A stretch of 42,359 bases of DNA, from positions 1-42,359 of the forward strand of contig JBBAFB010000004.1 in the NCBI GenBank assembly GCA_041655595.1, read 5' to 3'. Shown piece after piece: positions 1 to 10,000 of this stretch; the stretch's first letter is position 1, and every line of letters begins with the position of its first letter. The stretch is from JBBAFB01 sp041655595 (GTDB lineage: Bacteria; Bacillota; DULZ01). Both the position numbers and the translations under genes were made by a program. The notes under the pieces are model-generated. The model was not told where the DNA came from and ran no database searches. It worked only from the letters and a program-made list of their open reading frames with translations.

Positions 1-845
1 AAAGCAACCGTGGCTACAGCGGCGGCAAAAATACCCAAAGGCAAATTCATCACCCGATTGGCATAATCCAAGGCCGTTATGCTGCCCGGGGGCAGAGAAA
101 AAGAAGCGAAATAACGATTCATGGCTAGATTAATTTGATTTACAGCAATCGCAAAGGTAACGGGCAGCACTGCCAAGGTTAGCCTTCTAACCTCGGGATG
201 CTTTCGATTAAAGACCTTTTTTAAACCGAGGGGCAGCCTTTTGACCGCCGGCAGTTGAATTAGCAAAAACCCCAGAAAACCAGCCAAGGTGCCCAGTGCC
301 AAACCATCTATTTTGTATTTCCCCCCTACCAACAACACCGCTAAAATAACCGTAATATTAGCAACGGAAGGAGCAAAAGCAGGGATGGCGAATATTTGAT
401 GGGTATTAAGTATCCCCGTTAACATTAAACCCAGTCCCATAAAAATAATGGAAGGAAACATTATTCTGGTCAAACGAACGGCTAAAGTCAATTCCTCTTG
501 TCCAAAGCCTGGAGCCAACAGCTTTACCAGCCAGGGAGCAAGAAGTACCCCAATGACGGTTAATATGGTGAGAACAATTCCGGTGCCGTTAACCACTGTG
601 GAGGCTACTAAGGTCCCTTCCTCTTGCTCACCTCTAACTAAATACCTGGTCAGCACCGGCACGATAACCGTTACAAAGGACATACCCAGGACGGCCTGCA
701 AAGCATAGGGCAAGGTGTAGGCGACTAAGTAGGCATCCGTCACTCCACCGGCCCCAAACTCCATTGCAATAACCGCATCTCTTACAAAGCCCAACACTTT
801 GCTGAGCATATTCAAAATTAAAATAACTATTGTAGCTCGCAGCAA
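1..845 (-). CDS. murJ: Lipid II flippase MurJ/MviN, C-terminus beyond window
   Basis: Membrane flippase that moves lipid-linked wall precursors (lipid II, possibly other polyprenyl-linked units) across the cytoplasmic membrane. About 281 residues are visible, all hydrophobic segments. The N-terminus reads LSKVLGFVRDAVIA, the family signature of the first helix, and the last visible part contains ALDYANRVMNLPLGIFAAAV, a well conserved MviN/MurJ stretch. No stop is reached before base 1, so the C-terminal half is missing only because the window ends. I chose the TTG at 845 because it restores the usual short hydrophobic N-terminus and has a purine-rich GGAAGGG about 10 bases upstream; the ATG at 809 is the alternative. 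Gene neighbours (csaB, phosphodiester glycosidase, DUF5693) suggest a role in wall or wall-polymer assembly, but the family alone would support ordinary peptidoglycan synthesis. Confidence 0.88.
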   Translation of the reverse strand, partial: MLRATIVILILNMLSKVLGFVRDAVIAMEFGAGGVTDAYLVAYTLPYALQAVLGMSFVTVIVPVLTRYLVRGEQEEGTLVASTVVNGTGIVLTILTVIGVLLAPWLVKLLAPGFGQEELTLAVRLTRIMFPSIIFMGLGLMLTGILNTHQIFAIPAFAPSVANITVILAVLLVGGKYKIDGLALGTLAGFLGFLLIQLPAVKRLPLGLKKVFNRKHPEVRRLTLAVLPVTFAIAVNQINLAMNRYFASFSLPPGSITALDYANRVMNLPLGIFAAAVATVA

Positions 846-888
846 ACAATCTCAACCCTTCCAAGTAGTTTGGGGGTGATGTAGCAGT

Positions 889-954
889 GGTCTAGCGGTT
901 GTCTAGTAATGGTCTAGCGGTTGTCTAGTAGTTGTCTAGCGGTGGTCTAGCGGT
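889..954 (+). repeat. Tandem array of six 11-bp units
   Basis: Six head-to-tail 11-base units alternate between GGTCTAGCGGT and TGTCTAGTA(A/G)T variants, each with a CTAG core. The array lies directly upstream of murJ and leads into the interspersed repeat at 999-1143. A single remnant unit (GGTCTAGCG, read on the minus strand) also sits next to the inverted copy of that repeat near 6920, so the array appears to be a variable-number part of the same mobile or dispersed element. No coding potential was seen. Confidence 0.8.
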
Positions 955-998
955 TGTTTTGCATGTGATTCTTTTGGGTTTTTTTGCATGATTATATG

Positions 999-1143
999 CA
1001 TGAGATTCTTCGCTATGCTCAGAATGACGTTTGAGTAGGTTACCTACATTGGTGTCATTGCGAGGAGCGTTAGCGACGTGGCAATCTAGACCCTAAGGCA
1101 GTGCATGCAAAGGTTCTTTCTACCTTCTACTTTCTACTTTCCA
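999..1143 (+). repeat. Interspersed repeat, copy A
   Basis: A stretch of about 145 bases that recurs almost base for base in opposite orientation at 6763-6902. It contains a TTCTTCGCTATGCTCAGAATGAC segment and a GTCATTGCGAGGAGCGTTAGC segment, the kind of dispersed non-coding repeat seen many times in some Clostridia and other genomes. It ends in a TTCTACTTTCTAC-type pyrimidine tract. Together with the tandem array it fills the 340-base gap between the PQQ-type gene and murJ. No gene was seen in that gap. Confidence 0.85.
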
Positions 1144-1186
1144 CCTTCAGCTGACCCTAAAAAAACACCCAAAAATCTTTCAACTT

Positions 1187-2428
1187 CTACAATATCTTCA
1201 ACAACCTTCCTTCTGCATCCCAATTGTATTCCAAGCCAAAGTACTCTTTAACGAAAGCCAGGGGCAAAATTGCCGTGTTGCCCAGCATTCTTGGAGGGGA
1301 AATGGTGATTGACTTACCGTTTATCATACCCTCCGCCTGGTCTATTTGCAGCAAAGCATGTTGATCTTCACTGATTAGTTCCAATTCCTTAGTTTCGGCC
1401 TTCCAATTAACCTTGGCCCCCACTAATCCCATAACTTCTCTTGCTCCTGCATACAGGATCCCATCTAAAACTATAGGGGGAGTGGCAAAAACATGTTCCT
1501 TGCCCTTGAGCAAAGTTTCAATCCCTTTTTCTGCCCGCCAAATTACGGAGCGGCCGCTAGTCAAGGTTATACTTAACAATATTTCTTCATTTTCCAAATC
1601 CGGTAGAGCCACCCACAAATCCTGCACGGGAACGGACCTCAGCACATCTAGCCACTGATTGACGGTTTCAACCTCTCCGGCTGTTACCTTTAATAAAACC
1701 GCCGCCCCCCGATCAGCAACTAAGGTGCTTCCATCGGCCTGCCGCTTGGCCCACACAGGGCGGTTAAGCTCACCCCGCTTCTGAGGCGAACCATAATTTC
1801 CGTAGCTCCAAACCACCTTGCCCTGGGGATTAACCTCCAACACCTTGCCGCCGTAAAAGCCCCGGTCAACAATTAAAGTGTTGCCGGAATCAAGCCTTTG
1901 GGCAAAATTAGGATAAAGCAGTTCTCGATACTGCCAAACTATCTTACCCGATCTATTTACCTCCATTACCTTGTCGCCGCCGACTATCAAAATATTTCCG
2001 CCGGCCAATTCGGTCGCCTGCCTGGGGCTATCGGCTCTACTAGACAATTCGTAGCTCCAAACTACTTCCTTATCCTTAGTGACTTCAATTACCCTCGGTT
2101 TCTGTGGGTTGCCGGGGGCACCGCTGTCGGCAATTAACAGGTTGCCGTTTTTTAGGTAATAGGCGCTATTGGCCTGAATGGGGCCATATTCCCAGATAAT
2201 TTCCCCCTGATCATTCAATTCCAGCACCTTGGGATCCCGATAGCTGTTTTTGCTAACCAGCAAGGTGCCTGTTTCTGTGGGTGTTAAAAAGCCAAAATAG
2301 GCTTTTTCGTTAGCCACATTGGAATACTCCCAAACTACCCGCTGGGAAGTTGCAGCAGCAGCCTGGGAAAGAATCAACCCAAAAACCACAAAAACGGTTA
2401 TTATTATTTGCCAAAATCTTCGCTTCAT
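1187..2428 (-). CDS. Secreted PQQ/arylsulfotransferase-type repeat protein with C-terminal stalk domain
   Basis: 413-residue exported protein of unknown exact function. An N-terminal signal peptide (KRRFWQIIITVFVVFGLIL, then AAAA) is followed by repeated blade-like units of the form ILEVNxxGKVVWSYG, typical of beta-propellers of the PQQ or arylsulfotransferase-like type, covering roughly residues 30-300. The last ~80 residues match a copper amine oxidase N-terminal-like 'stalk' domain, which in Firmicutes surface proteins is a structural module and does not imply amine oxidase activity. The ATG at 2428 was chosen because a GGAGGT lies just upstream; a longer reading frame exists but would hide the signal peptide. 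The start is 4 bases after the stop of the phosphodiester glycosidase, so the two are co-transcribed. Function is probably surface binding or sensing; I cannot name a ligand. Confidence 0.72.
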   Translation of the reverse strand: MKRRFWQIIITVFVVFGLILSQAAAATSQRVVWEYSNVANEKAYFGFLTPTETGTLLVSKNSYRDPKVLELNDQGEIIWEYGPIQANSAYYLKNGNLLIADSGAPGNPQKPRVIEVTKDKEVVWSYELSSRADSPRQATELAGGNILIVGGDKVMEVNRSGKIVWQYRELLYPNFAQRLDSGNTLIVDRGFYGGKVLEVNPQGKVVWSYGNYGSPQKRGELNRPVWAKRQADGSTLVADRGAAVLLKVTAGEVETVNQWLDVLRSVPVQDLWVALPDLENEEILLSITLTSGRSVIWRAEKGIETLLKGKEHVFATPPIVLDGILYAGAREVMGLVGAKVNWKAETKELELISEDQHALLQIDQAEGMINGKSITISPPRMLGNTAILPLAFVKEYFGLEYNWDAEGRLLKIL

Positions 2429-2432
2429 TGTG

Positions 2433-3641
2433 TTACCTCCCGGTGGTGATAGTAATAATTTTGTCCGGATCCCAATCAACCCGCGCACCGAAAATCTCCC
2501 CTACGAAACGCAGCGGCACCAAAAGGCGGTCATTTTCTACCAAGGCGGGCACATCCAGCTCCCGCTCCTGCCCATTAACCAACGCTTTTTTACTGCCCAA
2601 GGGTAATTGTAATTTCAGGTCCGCCCTGGTGGCGACTACGGTTTGGGTCTCTTGAATCCAGTCCACCTTGGCTCCCAAACCCTCCAACAAAGCACGTAAG
2701 GGCACTAAGGTGCGACCGTTTTGCACCTTGGGGGGCACATCGTAATAAATTCTTTTCTCATCCATAAAAACAGCAATGCCGGAACGTATCACAATGCCGT
2801 TAGCCACTACACGCTGACTGCCGCCGCTATATTGATTGATCACTTCTCCGTTAACCCAGGCGGTGGTGGAAGCACCACCATCCAGGCAAACAGCCCCCCT
2901 TGATCCTAAATCCAGCATCAAATAAATCAGCTCATCAAAAGTTACCCCCGAGCTTACATCAGGCTGCCTGCCGTCCACGGTAACCAACAGCATTTTACCA
3001 TCAGCAGTTAGGCCCACAGCAGACCTGGGATGTCTGGATTCCGATGTGCCATAAAAGCCCTCCTGGGCATATTGAAAAACCGGACGTCCCCCCTCTACCA
3101 AAAGGGGACCCGCTGTTAACAAATGCTTTAACCCCTGCCAATAGGGGTCCTCTAAATAATTTTTAGGATTAAAATAGCCCAGTCGGATTGTTCCGTCCTC
3201 CAGCCAGCCTAAGGAAGTTCGAAACAAATCTTGTTCCGCCAATAATTCGCCGTCAATCAGCACGCTGCCGATAGGAGCATAAGGCGCAGTAGTATTATAA
3301 TAACCGCCATTTATGGCAGCCACTCCGCCGGAACGGGCACCCATGGAGCTGACGCTTTCACGCTTACCATAATTGCCTTCCCGGGCTTCGACAGGCTTCA
3401 CCGAAACCTCCGGATTTCTTAAATCCGCCTCTACGACCTGAATTTTAATCGGTTCCTCATCCGCCAGTAAACCAAGATATGTAAGCTGGCGAACTCCCTC
3501 CGCCACCACCTGCTCCTGCTCTAAAGTAAATACGGCTTTTGGTAAAATAATTTCCTCACCAAAAACCCGATCAGGCATACCTAAAGCCATAACCCCAAAA
3601 GCTAACACTATTCCCAACGATTTTTTTAACTTATGTATCAA
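2433..3641 (-). CDS. Phosphodiester glycosidase (NAGPA/DUF2233 family) with stalk domain
   Basis: 402-residue exported protein. After a signal peptide (residues 1-28) comes a phosphodiester glycosidase domain, the family of the human 'uncovering enzyme' and of bacterial wall teichoic acid-related hydrolases, which removes a sugar attached through a phosphodiester. Diagnostic stretches are GGYYNTTAPYAPIGS, SRHPRSAVGLTADGK and CLDGGASTTAWVNG, the last being the family's DGG-S-TT motif. The C-terminal ~110 residues form copper amine oxidase N-like stalk repeats (PLRALLEGLGAKVDW and PLRFVGEIFGARVDW). The start is a TTG. The gene follows csaB with a 28-base gap, so it probably acts on the same wall polymer that CsaB pyruvylates. 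The exact substrate is an inference. Confidence 0.82.
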   Translation of the reverse strand: MIHKLKKSLGIVLAFGVMALGMPDRVFGEEIILPKAVFTLEQEQVVAEGVRQLTYLGLLADEEPIKIQVVEADLRNPEVSVKPVEAREGNYGKRESVSSMGARSGGVAAINGGYYNTTAPYAPIGSVLIDGELLAEQDLFRTSLGWLEDGTIRLGYFNPKNYLEDPYWQGLKHLLTAGPLLVEGGRPVFQYAQEGFYGTSESRHPRSAVGLTADGKMLLVTVDGRQPDVSSGVTFDELIYLMLDLGSRGAVCLDGGASTTAWVNGEVINQYSGGSQRVVANGIVIRSGIAVFMDEKRIYYDVPPKVQNGRTLVPLRALLEGLGAKVDWIQETQTVVATRADLKLQLPLGSKKALVNGQERELDVPALVENDRLLVPLRFVGEIFGARVDWDPDKIITITTGR

Positions 3642-3669
3642 AGTATTTTATCAGTCCCTTGCAGTTGTT

Positions 3670-4803
3670 TTAATCCTTAGACGACAAAAATGGCTGATCA
3701 GTTCCCGCCACTTCCAAAGCCAAACGAGCTGTGTCCCTGGCTTCCATTCGCATTCCGGAAAGGCTTTCCCTTAAACCTTCTAAAACTTCGTCCCTCTTTA
3801 ACAGTATATGCCAAACTTCCTTCATTAATAGCTCCCCGTCCAAGGTCTCCACTCTACCTGCCAAGGGTTGGCCCAAAAGCTTCATAAAAGCATCCACCTT
3901 CGGGTCATAAGAGATACCGACCACAGGAATTTCCATCACGCTAGCCATAATTAAAGAGTGGAGCCGCATACCGATTAACAACTGAAGCCCACTTAAAGCA
4001 CCCAGCATTTCCACCACTCCCAGTTGATCCCTAATGACCGTAGCTTGTTCTTTCATCAGGTTGGCTATTTCTCTGGAAGGAGCGATATCATCGGGAAAAT
4101 GAAAGGGCAAAAACACCACCTGATAACCCTTCTTAACCAGCTCATCACCTACAAAAGCCAGTGCTTTTTTATATCCCTGATAATCCCGCCAGTCCCTGAC
4201 GGAAATACCAATAACGGGGGAATCCTTCTCCCCGAGGACCAGCCCGTTTTTCTCCAAATACCTCAAGCCCTGTTTCCTTTCCATTTCCTGAGCATAAATC
4301 CCCAAGACCGCGTCGGCTTTGACTAAAATCTCCGGTTCAGCCACACCTATTTCCAACAGCAGCTCCTTGGAGGCAGCATCCCTGACCGTAATTAAATCAA
4401 CTTTATTAAAAACCCATTTAAGCAGCCTTTTGCTTAGATTCCTGGTGACGGGGCCCACCCCCTGGTTATAGAAAAAAACTTTTTTTCTGAGTAATTTTGC
4501 TAATAACACTATTCCGGAGTAGTAGAATAGACTTTTTTGGCTGGTGATATCCTGAAAAAGACTTCCCCCGCCCAAAATTATTAAACTACCTTGGCTGATG
4601 GTTTTAACAACCTCTTTCAGTCTAAAACGATTGGCCGCCTGCACACCATAAACCTTAGAGGTTTTTTCCGGCTCATTGGACAACACCGTGATTTTCAAAT
4701 CCCCCCGCATCGAGCGAAGAGTCCTCAACATGCTGTACAGAACAGCCTCATCTCCAATATTATTAAAGCCGTAATAGCCAACTATCACTAATTTAGAGTC
4801 CAT
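3670..4803 (-). CDS. csaB: Polysaccharide pyruvyl transferase CsaB
   Basis: 377-residue cytoplasmic transferase that adds a pyruvate ketal (from phosphoenolpyruvate) to a secondary cell wall polymer. The pyruvylated sugar is the anchor for SLH domains. The N-terminus has the CsaB signature VGYYGFNNIGDEAVL, followed by LGGGSLFQDITSQKS and YNQGVGPVTRNLSKR, and later GMRLHSLIMASVMEIPVVGISYDPKV, all conserved in the family. Its ATG overlaps the end of the DUF5693 gene by 11 bases, so the two are translationally coupled. With four SLH proteins in this window the biological link is direct: this enzyme should create their wall receptor. Length is normal for the family. Confidence 0.93.
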   Translation of the reverse strand: MDSKLVIVGYYGFNNIGDEAVLYSMLRTLRSMRGDLKITVLSNEPEKTSKVYGVQAANRFRLKEVVKTISQGSLIILGGGSLFQDITSQKSLFYYSGIVLLAKLLRKKVFFYNQGVGPVTRNLSKRLLKWVFNKVDLITVRDAASKELLLEIGVAEPEILVKADAVLGIYAQEMERKQGLRYLEKNGLVLGEKDSPVIGISVRDWRDYQGYKKALAFVGDELVKKGYQVVFLPFHFPDDIAPSREIANLMKEQATVIRDQLGVVEMLGALSGLQLLIGMRLHSLIMASVMEIPVVGISYDPKVDAFMKLLGQPLAGRVETLDGELLMKEVWHILLKRDEVLEGLRESLSGMRMEARDTARLALEVAGTDQPFLSSKD

Positions 4804-6700
4804 CCTCCACCCGCTCCTTCAATTTTACAGCCCATTGATAAGCAAAAATAACCGCAACTCCCAAAAGGGCACCCAGCCACAAACCGTTAACCGATCTAAA
4901 AACGGAAATCAACAAAGGCGTATGCAAATGAGCAAAGGTATTGACCAAGGAAACTTGTCCAATGGCACCCAACACCAATAGGGGTAAGTATTTATGTTGG
5001 TAACCCAGATAAAAAACCAGCATCAGCAACGGGTGCCCGATTAAGAACTCCTTCGTACGCGGACGCACCACTAGCAGTTTATCCAGCAGATTTCTCAACT
5101 CCAGCTCCAAACCGCTGACTGCCGCCGACTCATTCCCTGTTCTGGAAACATAGATTAAAAGACCCAGGGCTAACACCACTCCTAAAAAGGCCCAGCCAAC
5201 AGAAATCTTGCTATTCCAAAGTCTGGTCAAAGTGTAGGGCCAATTTTCCCTTTCCTGCCATAAAAAACAAAAAACCACCACTAAAATTAAGGGCAAAACA
5301 TGAGCTACCTTAACACCCCTAAATTCCTGCAGCTTTAGCATAAAACTAGTATCCGTCAGTAGGCCGATCATTAAAACCGCGCCAATTAGAGAGAAGACCG
5401 AGGTCTTCAGCAGGAGTTTTAGACTGCCTACCAGACTTTTTCCCCCCGTCCTTAAATTATTAATCAAAGCCAGGCTAGGGAAAATTACCACTGCTCCCAA
5501 GGCCATTCCCGTTCGGCCAAAATTAGTAAAGCCACCTATTAACATTCCCAACCAAATCAATAAAGCCGCCCCTCCCAGAATCCAGCTAAGGCGGGCACTT
5601 AGGAACTTTTCCAGTAGAAGAACCGCCCCCGCCAAAACACCGGCTCCCAGAAAAAACAACTTAATTCTGGAAGTGGGCAAGCTTTGAAACGGCTCGGCTT
5701 TGCCAAAGGTAAACCCTTCCTTCTCTAGTTTGTCTCTTAAATCCTGCAAAAATTTTAAATTATACTCCGCCCAATTCCCCGCTGTGGCAGGAGAAAAGAA
5801 CCTAATCAATAAAATTCTGTTATTTCTTTCCGCAGCAGCTAAGGAAAAACGATCAATAGCCTTTTGGGGAGTCAACTTGGCCATTTCGCCTTCGCTAATG
5901 GCATGGAGCCGCACCGCCCTTTTATTTAAATTTTGCACCAATTGAGCCAGACCCTGCTGGGGCATAAACTCGATAATGCCTAAGGGGATCTCGCTGTCAT
6001 TGAGTTCCAACAAGATGGTCTCCAATGAACCGGGATAACCGGGTAAAACCCGATCGTTAAAAAGAAGTGCAGTTAAGCCCTCTGTTTCAATGGCACTTTT
6101 AAAAACCGTCGAAACCCCTGCCGAAGTAGCTTGGGGCCAGCTTTGAAGCTGAAGCAAGATGTTTAACCCCGCCTCCCTTGCCGCTTGGATGCCAGCTTGA
6201 TCAAAACCCAGACCTAGGTTTTTTAGCTCTCCCGGACCAAGGCCGGAGGATATTATATAGAGATCTCCTATTTCCAAAAACTCCGCCTGAGGAGCTTTTG
6301 CCTTTAATTGTTCCCATATTCTTTGGCCCTTGCCTTCGTTGTCAGTCACTAAATAGGTCTTGCTTCTGTCTATGCTGTCAGCCCTTTCTGGGGCAATAAC
6401 TCCTTCTGCCAATAATTCTCCACCCGAGCGAATCCAAACATCACCTTCAGCTAACTCCGGGTTGGACTCCTCTTTAAAAAGGATTCCTGTGGCCCCCCTT
6501 TCTGCTAGCTTATCCATCATCCCGGCAACTGTTAAGCCCGACCAGCGGGAAATCCTTTTTACTTCACCGTATTCTACAGCCAACTCAAGCTGTTTATTAC
6601 TGCGTTCAACTTTGATCCTACCCAAGCTTAAATCCAGGGAGATAAAAATACCCAAGGCTATCAAAACAGTTAATAAAATTCCCAGCGGCTTATTTTTCAT
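4793..6700 (-). CDS. DUF5693 polytopic membrane protein
   Basis: 635-residue protein found in S-layer Firmicutes next to csaB; no biochemical role is established to my knowledge. One transmembrane segment near the N-terminus (GILLTVLIALGIFISL) is followed by a soluble domain of roughly 300 residues outside the membrane, then by about eight hydrophobic segments. I chose the ATG at 6700, preceded by GGAAGGAAG. A longer frame starts at 6799 but its first 33 codons run into the interspersed repeat and read as low-complexity non-protein sequence. Gene order suggests a part in making or exporting the wall polymer that CsaB modifies; this is inference from position only. Confidence 0.78.
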   Translation of the reverse strand: MKNKPLGILLTVLIALGIFISLDLSLGRIKVERSNKQLELAVEYGEVKRISRWSGLTVAGMMDKLAERGATGILFKEESNPELAEGDVWIRSGGELLAEGVIAPERADSIDRSKTYLVTDNEGKGQRIWEQLKAKAPQAEFLEIGDLYIISSGLGPGELKNLGLGFDQAGIQAAREAGLNILLQLQSWPQATSAGVSTVFKSAIETEGLTALLFNDRVLPGYPGSLETILLELNDSEIPLGIIEFMPQQGLAQLVQNLNKRAVRLHAISEGEMAKLTPQKAIDRFSLAAAERNNRILLIRFFSPATAGNWAEYNLKFLQDLRDKLEKEGFTFGKAEPFQSLPTSRIKLFFLGAGVLAGAVLLLEKFLSARLSWILGGAALLIWLGMLIGGFTNFGRTGMALGAVVIFPSLALINNLRTGGKSLVGSLKLLLKTSVFSLIGAVLMIGLLTDTSFMLKLQEFRGVKVAHVLPLILVVVFCFLWQERENWPYTLTRLWNSKISVGWAFLGVVLALGLLIYVSRTGNESAAVSGLELELRNLLDKLLVVRPRTKEFLIGHPLLMLVFYLGYQHKYLPLLVLGAIGQVSLVNTFAHLHTPLLISVFRSVNGLWLGALLGVAVIFAYQWAVKLKERVEDGL

Positions 6701-6762
6701 CACATTCTTCCTTCCCTTGAAAGCTGAAAGCTGAAAGGCTTTGGGGTATTTCTTTGGGGTCC

Positions 6763-6902
6763 GTGGAAAGTAGAAGGCAGAAAGAACCTTTGCATGCACT
6801 GCCTTAGGGTCTAAATTGCCACGTCGCTAACGCTCCTCGCAATGACACCAATGTAGGTAACCTACTCAAATGTCATTCTGAGCATAGCGAAGAATCTCAT
6901 GC
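6763..6902 (-). repeat. Interspersed repeat, copy B (inverted relative to copy A)
   Basis: Reverse complement of 999-1143 with only a few mismatches over about 130 bases. A trace of the 11-bp tandem unit follows at about 6920. The whole 374-base gap between the DUF5693 start and the subtilase stop holds this repeat, a possible weak promoter and a terminator hairpin, and no gene. Confidence 0.85.
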
Positions 6903-6998
6903 AAAGCAACTGCTTGCCATCGCTAGACCACTACCAAACACCCGCCCAACGATTACCTACCAAAGCCCCCCGGGGCCCTTAGTTTTACCCCCTGCCTT

Positions 6999-7028
6999 AT
7001 TTTATCAGAAACAATCCTACCCATGCAA
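6999..7028 (-). promoter_or_regulatory. Possible weak promoter for the DUF5693-csaB operon
   Basis: On the minus strand TTGCAT, an 18-base spacer and TAAAAT occur between the subtilase terminator and the interspersed repeat. It would transcribe through the repeat into the DUF5693 gene. The match is moderate and the leader would be about 290 bases, so this is tentative. Confidence 0.3.
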
Positions 7029-7049
7029 GAAAGTTCCAAGACCAAAAGG

Positions 7050-7075
7050 GACGATGGCAATTAAAAGCCATCGTC
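7050..7075 (-). terminator. Terminator-like hairpin after the subtilase gene
   Basis: Perfect 9-base arms GACGATGGC and GCCATCGTC with an 8-base loop begin at the subtilase stop codon. The following bases are CCTTTTGG, so the T tract is weak, but position and stem strength fit a transcription end. Confidence 0.6.
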
Positions 7076-10000
7076 TAGGACTCAACATTTAAATTGTATT
7101 TTCCATCGGTGGGCACCACTATTAAGGTAGTTTGACCTTTTTTAACTTGATACAGCTGTCCATTAATTGTAATAATACCCGTAATCGGCTTAAAATTATC
7201 TTTATCCCTGACATGAAGGGTGACATAATTGGGTTGACCAGGCAACAACTCCTTCGGCACCACACTCACCAGGTAAGGAAATCTCGTTTTGCCGTCCTGT
7301 TGCTGATCCACCCCAAAGGCTTGAGCAATCAGGCGGTAGCGAGAGTATTCCCGGCCATAATTAGATAAAGAGGCGGAGCTGTAAACTATAACCTCCCAAA
7401 CCCCTGCTTCCGGCCGCTCAATGATTAAATTGGACCATTCCTGGCTTTTTATCCCGTTGGGTGTCAAACCCGTCCAGTCACTCATCCCATAGGGGGAGCC
7501 ATCCGGTTTATTTACATGAAAGCGCACCCTGCCCTGATAGGAACCATCGGAAGCCTTTCCTGCCGCTAAAGATAACTGCAAGGCTTCAGCACCCTCCGGC
7601 ACCTTCAAAAAATAGCGTTCGTATTGCCCTGCCGCCAAATCTCGGCTGAACTCCTGTCTGTAAATATTCAGCTCGTGAAGCAAATAAGGCTTGATAACAG
7701 TGGTCATTAGGCGGATATCCGGTGTCTGGGAGATCAGAAACTTGCCCTCCAGCCAGCCAGTGTAAATGCCCGGTTCCTCGGGCAGTACATATTCCACCGG
7801 TAGCTCCCTTTGTTTGCCGGCAGGAATAGTGGTCATCTTAAACAGGGGTTTTAGCCAATCGGCAGAAGAATTCCAAAAAAGCAGCTTATCCTCCTGCCCC
7901 TGATTAACCAGATAAAAGGGCACATCCCCGGGCATTATCTCCCTGGAAAATAGCCCCTCACCGTAACCCAGGCGCCTGTTATAGGCATAACCCCTCAAAG
8001 GATAAATGGGCTGCTGTCTTTGCAGTTGCCTCCAGGTGCGACCGGCATCAAAGGTACCATAGCCGATTTCTGCGCTGCTAATCCCCGGCAAAGTCCCCCC
8101 GCTATTAGACAGGGCCTGCAACAGATTCTTAGCGTTTAGCTCTATACCGGCATTCCTGCTGCTCTGCCGTAATAGGGCCACCGCCCCTGCCACGTGGGGG
8201 GCCGCAATACTGGTGCCTTCCCCCAGGCGGTAGCCATTCCCTGACGCCAAGGGCCAAAGAGAAACAGCGCTGCCGGGAGCCACGATAACGGGTACCATCA
8301 ATCCGTCCTGTCTCGGCCCTGCTGAGCTGAAGTACCAGGGGGTAGGAGATTTCACTTCGTAGCCGTAGTCATTTTTCCACATCTCCGGGGTTATGTAGGC
8401 ACCAATGCTAATGGCGCTCTTGGCATTGCCCGGGGTAGCCAAGGTACCGATTCCCGGACCTTCATTGCCTGCAGCAATGGTGAAAATAATACCTTCCTCA
8501 GATAAGTCATCCACCAGCTTAGTCAAGGTATTATTGCCGGAGGATTCGTCCCGATAATAGCCCAAGCTGAGGTTGATAATACCTGCGCCCTCCGCTGCCG
8601 CCCAGCGAATCCCTTCCGCCAGCTGCTCCCACTCCGCGGTGCCGTCCTCGTTTAAAACCTTAGCAATTAAAAGTTGGGCATTAGGGGCAACCCCCTGAAT
8701 TTTACCATTGGCACCTGCCACCCCGGCAACTTGGGTTCCATGCCCCAACTGATCGTAACCGAGCCAAACCTGATCCCCCGAAGGGGAAAAGTGGCTGACT
8801 ATTAAATTAAATCGGTTCTGATAAGGGCCTGTAAAGGTAAGGTGTTCCTTGTTTTTAGAAAAAACCTTGATAATCGCTTCCTCGGTTAAATCGCCTTTTG
8901 CCAGAGTATCAATCACCAGGGCATCATAAACACCGGCCTTTTCGGTATCCGCCGCCACCACTAAAAACCGGTCCTCCAACTTACCGTTTAAATTAAAATC
9001 TACCTTTTGCTCCTCTTCACTTAGAAAGCCGTAACGCAATACACCGCTGACGGACTTCAAAGCAGGCAAGCGATAGCTTTCGTTTTCGAATCTTAAAATA
9101 TTGGTGCCCGCAGAAATTTGCCCCGTTAAAGCAACCTTGCCTTCATCGGTAAAATTGTGCCAAGCCAATATTTTGTCCTCTCCGCCTTGAACCCACTGTA
9201 AATCAGGATGACCGGGATCGGCACCGCTATCAATAATAGCAATCACCTGGCCCTCCCCGGTGGCTCCTGTTTCCCGCCTCAAGGTAGGAATGCCCATAGC
9301 CTCTTTGCTGATTTCCAAACTGGCCGCCGGGTCCGGATTGCTTGTCGCTAGACTGAAATCGTCTTCTAAACGCTCCTCCATATAAACCAGCTTTTTGGTT
9401 CCTGTTTCAGCTACATCCCTTTGCTCTTTATAGTTAACTGATAGAGAAACGGGGTTTTCCATTGTCAGGGTAAAAAACTTGACAAAAACTATCTTCCCCT
9501 CTTGGTCAAAAGCCAAATAAGCGGTAGCCGGCAACCTGACTACTGCCCGCCGGAGGTTTTCTATCTTTTGCTCGCCATAAAAAACCGCCTTTGAATCCAA
9601 AGGTAAGGTCTTGCTGATTCCATCCAGCTCGACTACCAACTCCTGCTCCTTGATTTCCAGCACATTACCGTACAAATGGTATTTGCTTCCCCGTTCCCCT
9701 AACAAGCGGTTGATAAAGACCACCGCCTGGGCTCTGGTCACAAATTCATCTGCTCTAAAGGTCTGATCGGAGAAGCCTTCCACTAAACCCATTTTAGCGG
9801 CTAATAAAATATCATCTGCTGCCCATTCCGGCAGTTCATCCTTAAAATCAAGCTCAAACCGCTGCTGCCCCGTGTAATTGAGAGTTCTTAAAAGCATTAC
9901 CACCATCTCTGCCCTGGTGACCATTTGCTCGGGTCTGAAGCTGCCATCCTTGTAGCCCGTAACTATTCCCAATTCCCAGGCCAATTGTATGTAGCCCCTG

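Noticed and set aside
634..864. 76-codon minus-strand open frame starting with MEGLRLF
   Set aside because: It is an out-of-frame reading of murJ; the correct frame gives a clear MurJ sequence.
889..954. CRISPR array
   Set aside because: Units are only 11 bases, directly adjoining, with no unique spacers and no cas genes.
6701..6799. N-terminal extension of the DUF5693 gene
   Set aside because: The extra 33 codons run into the interspersed repeat and a GCTGAAAGCTGAAAG tract, and a good ribosome binding site precedes the internal ATG at 6700.
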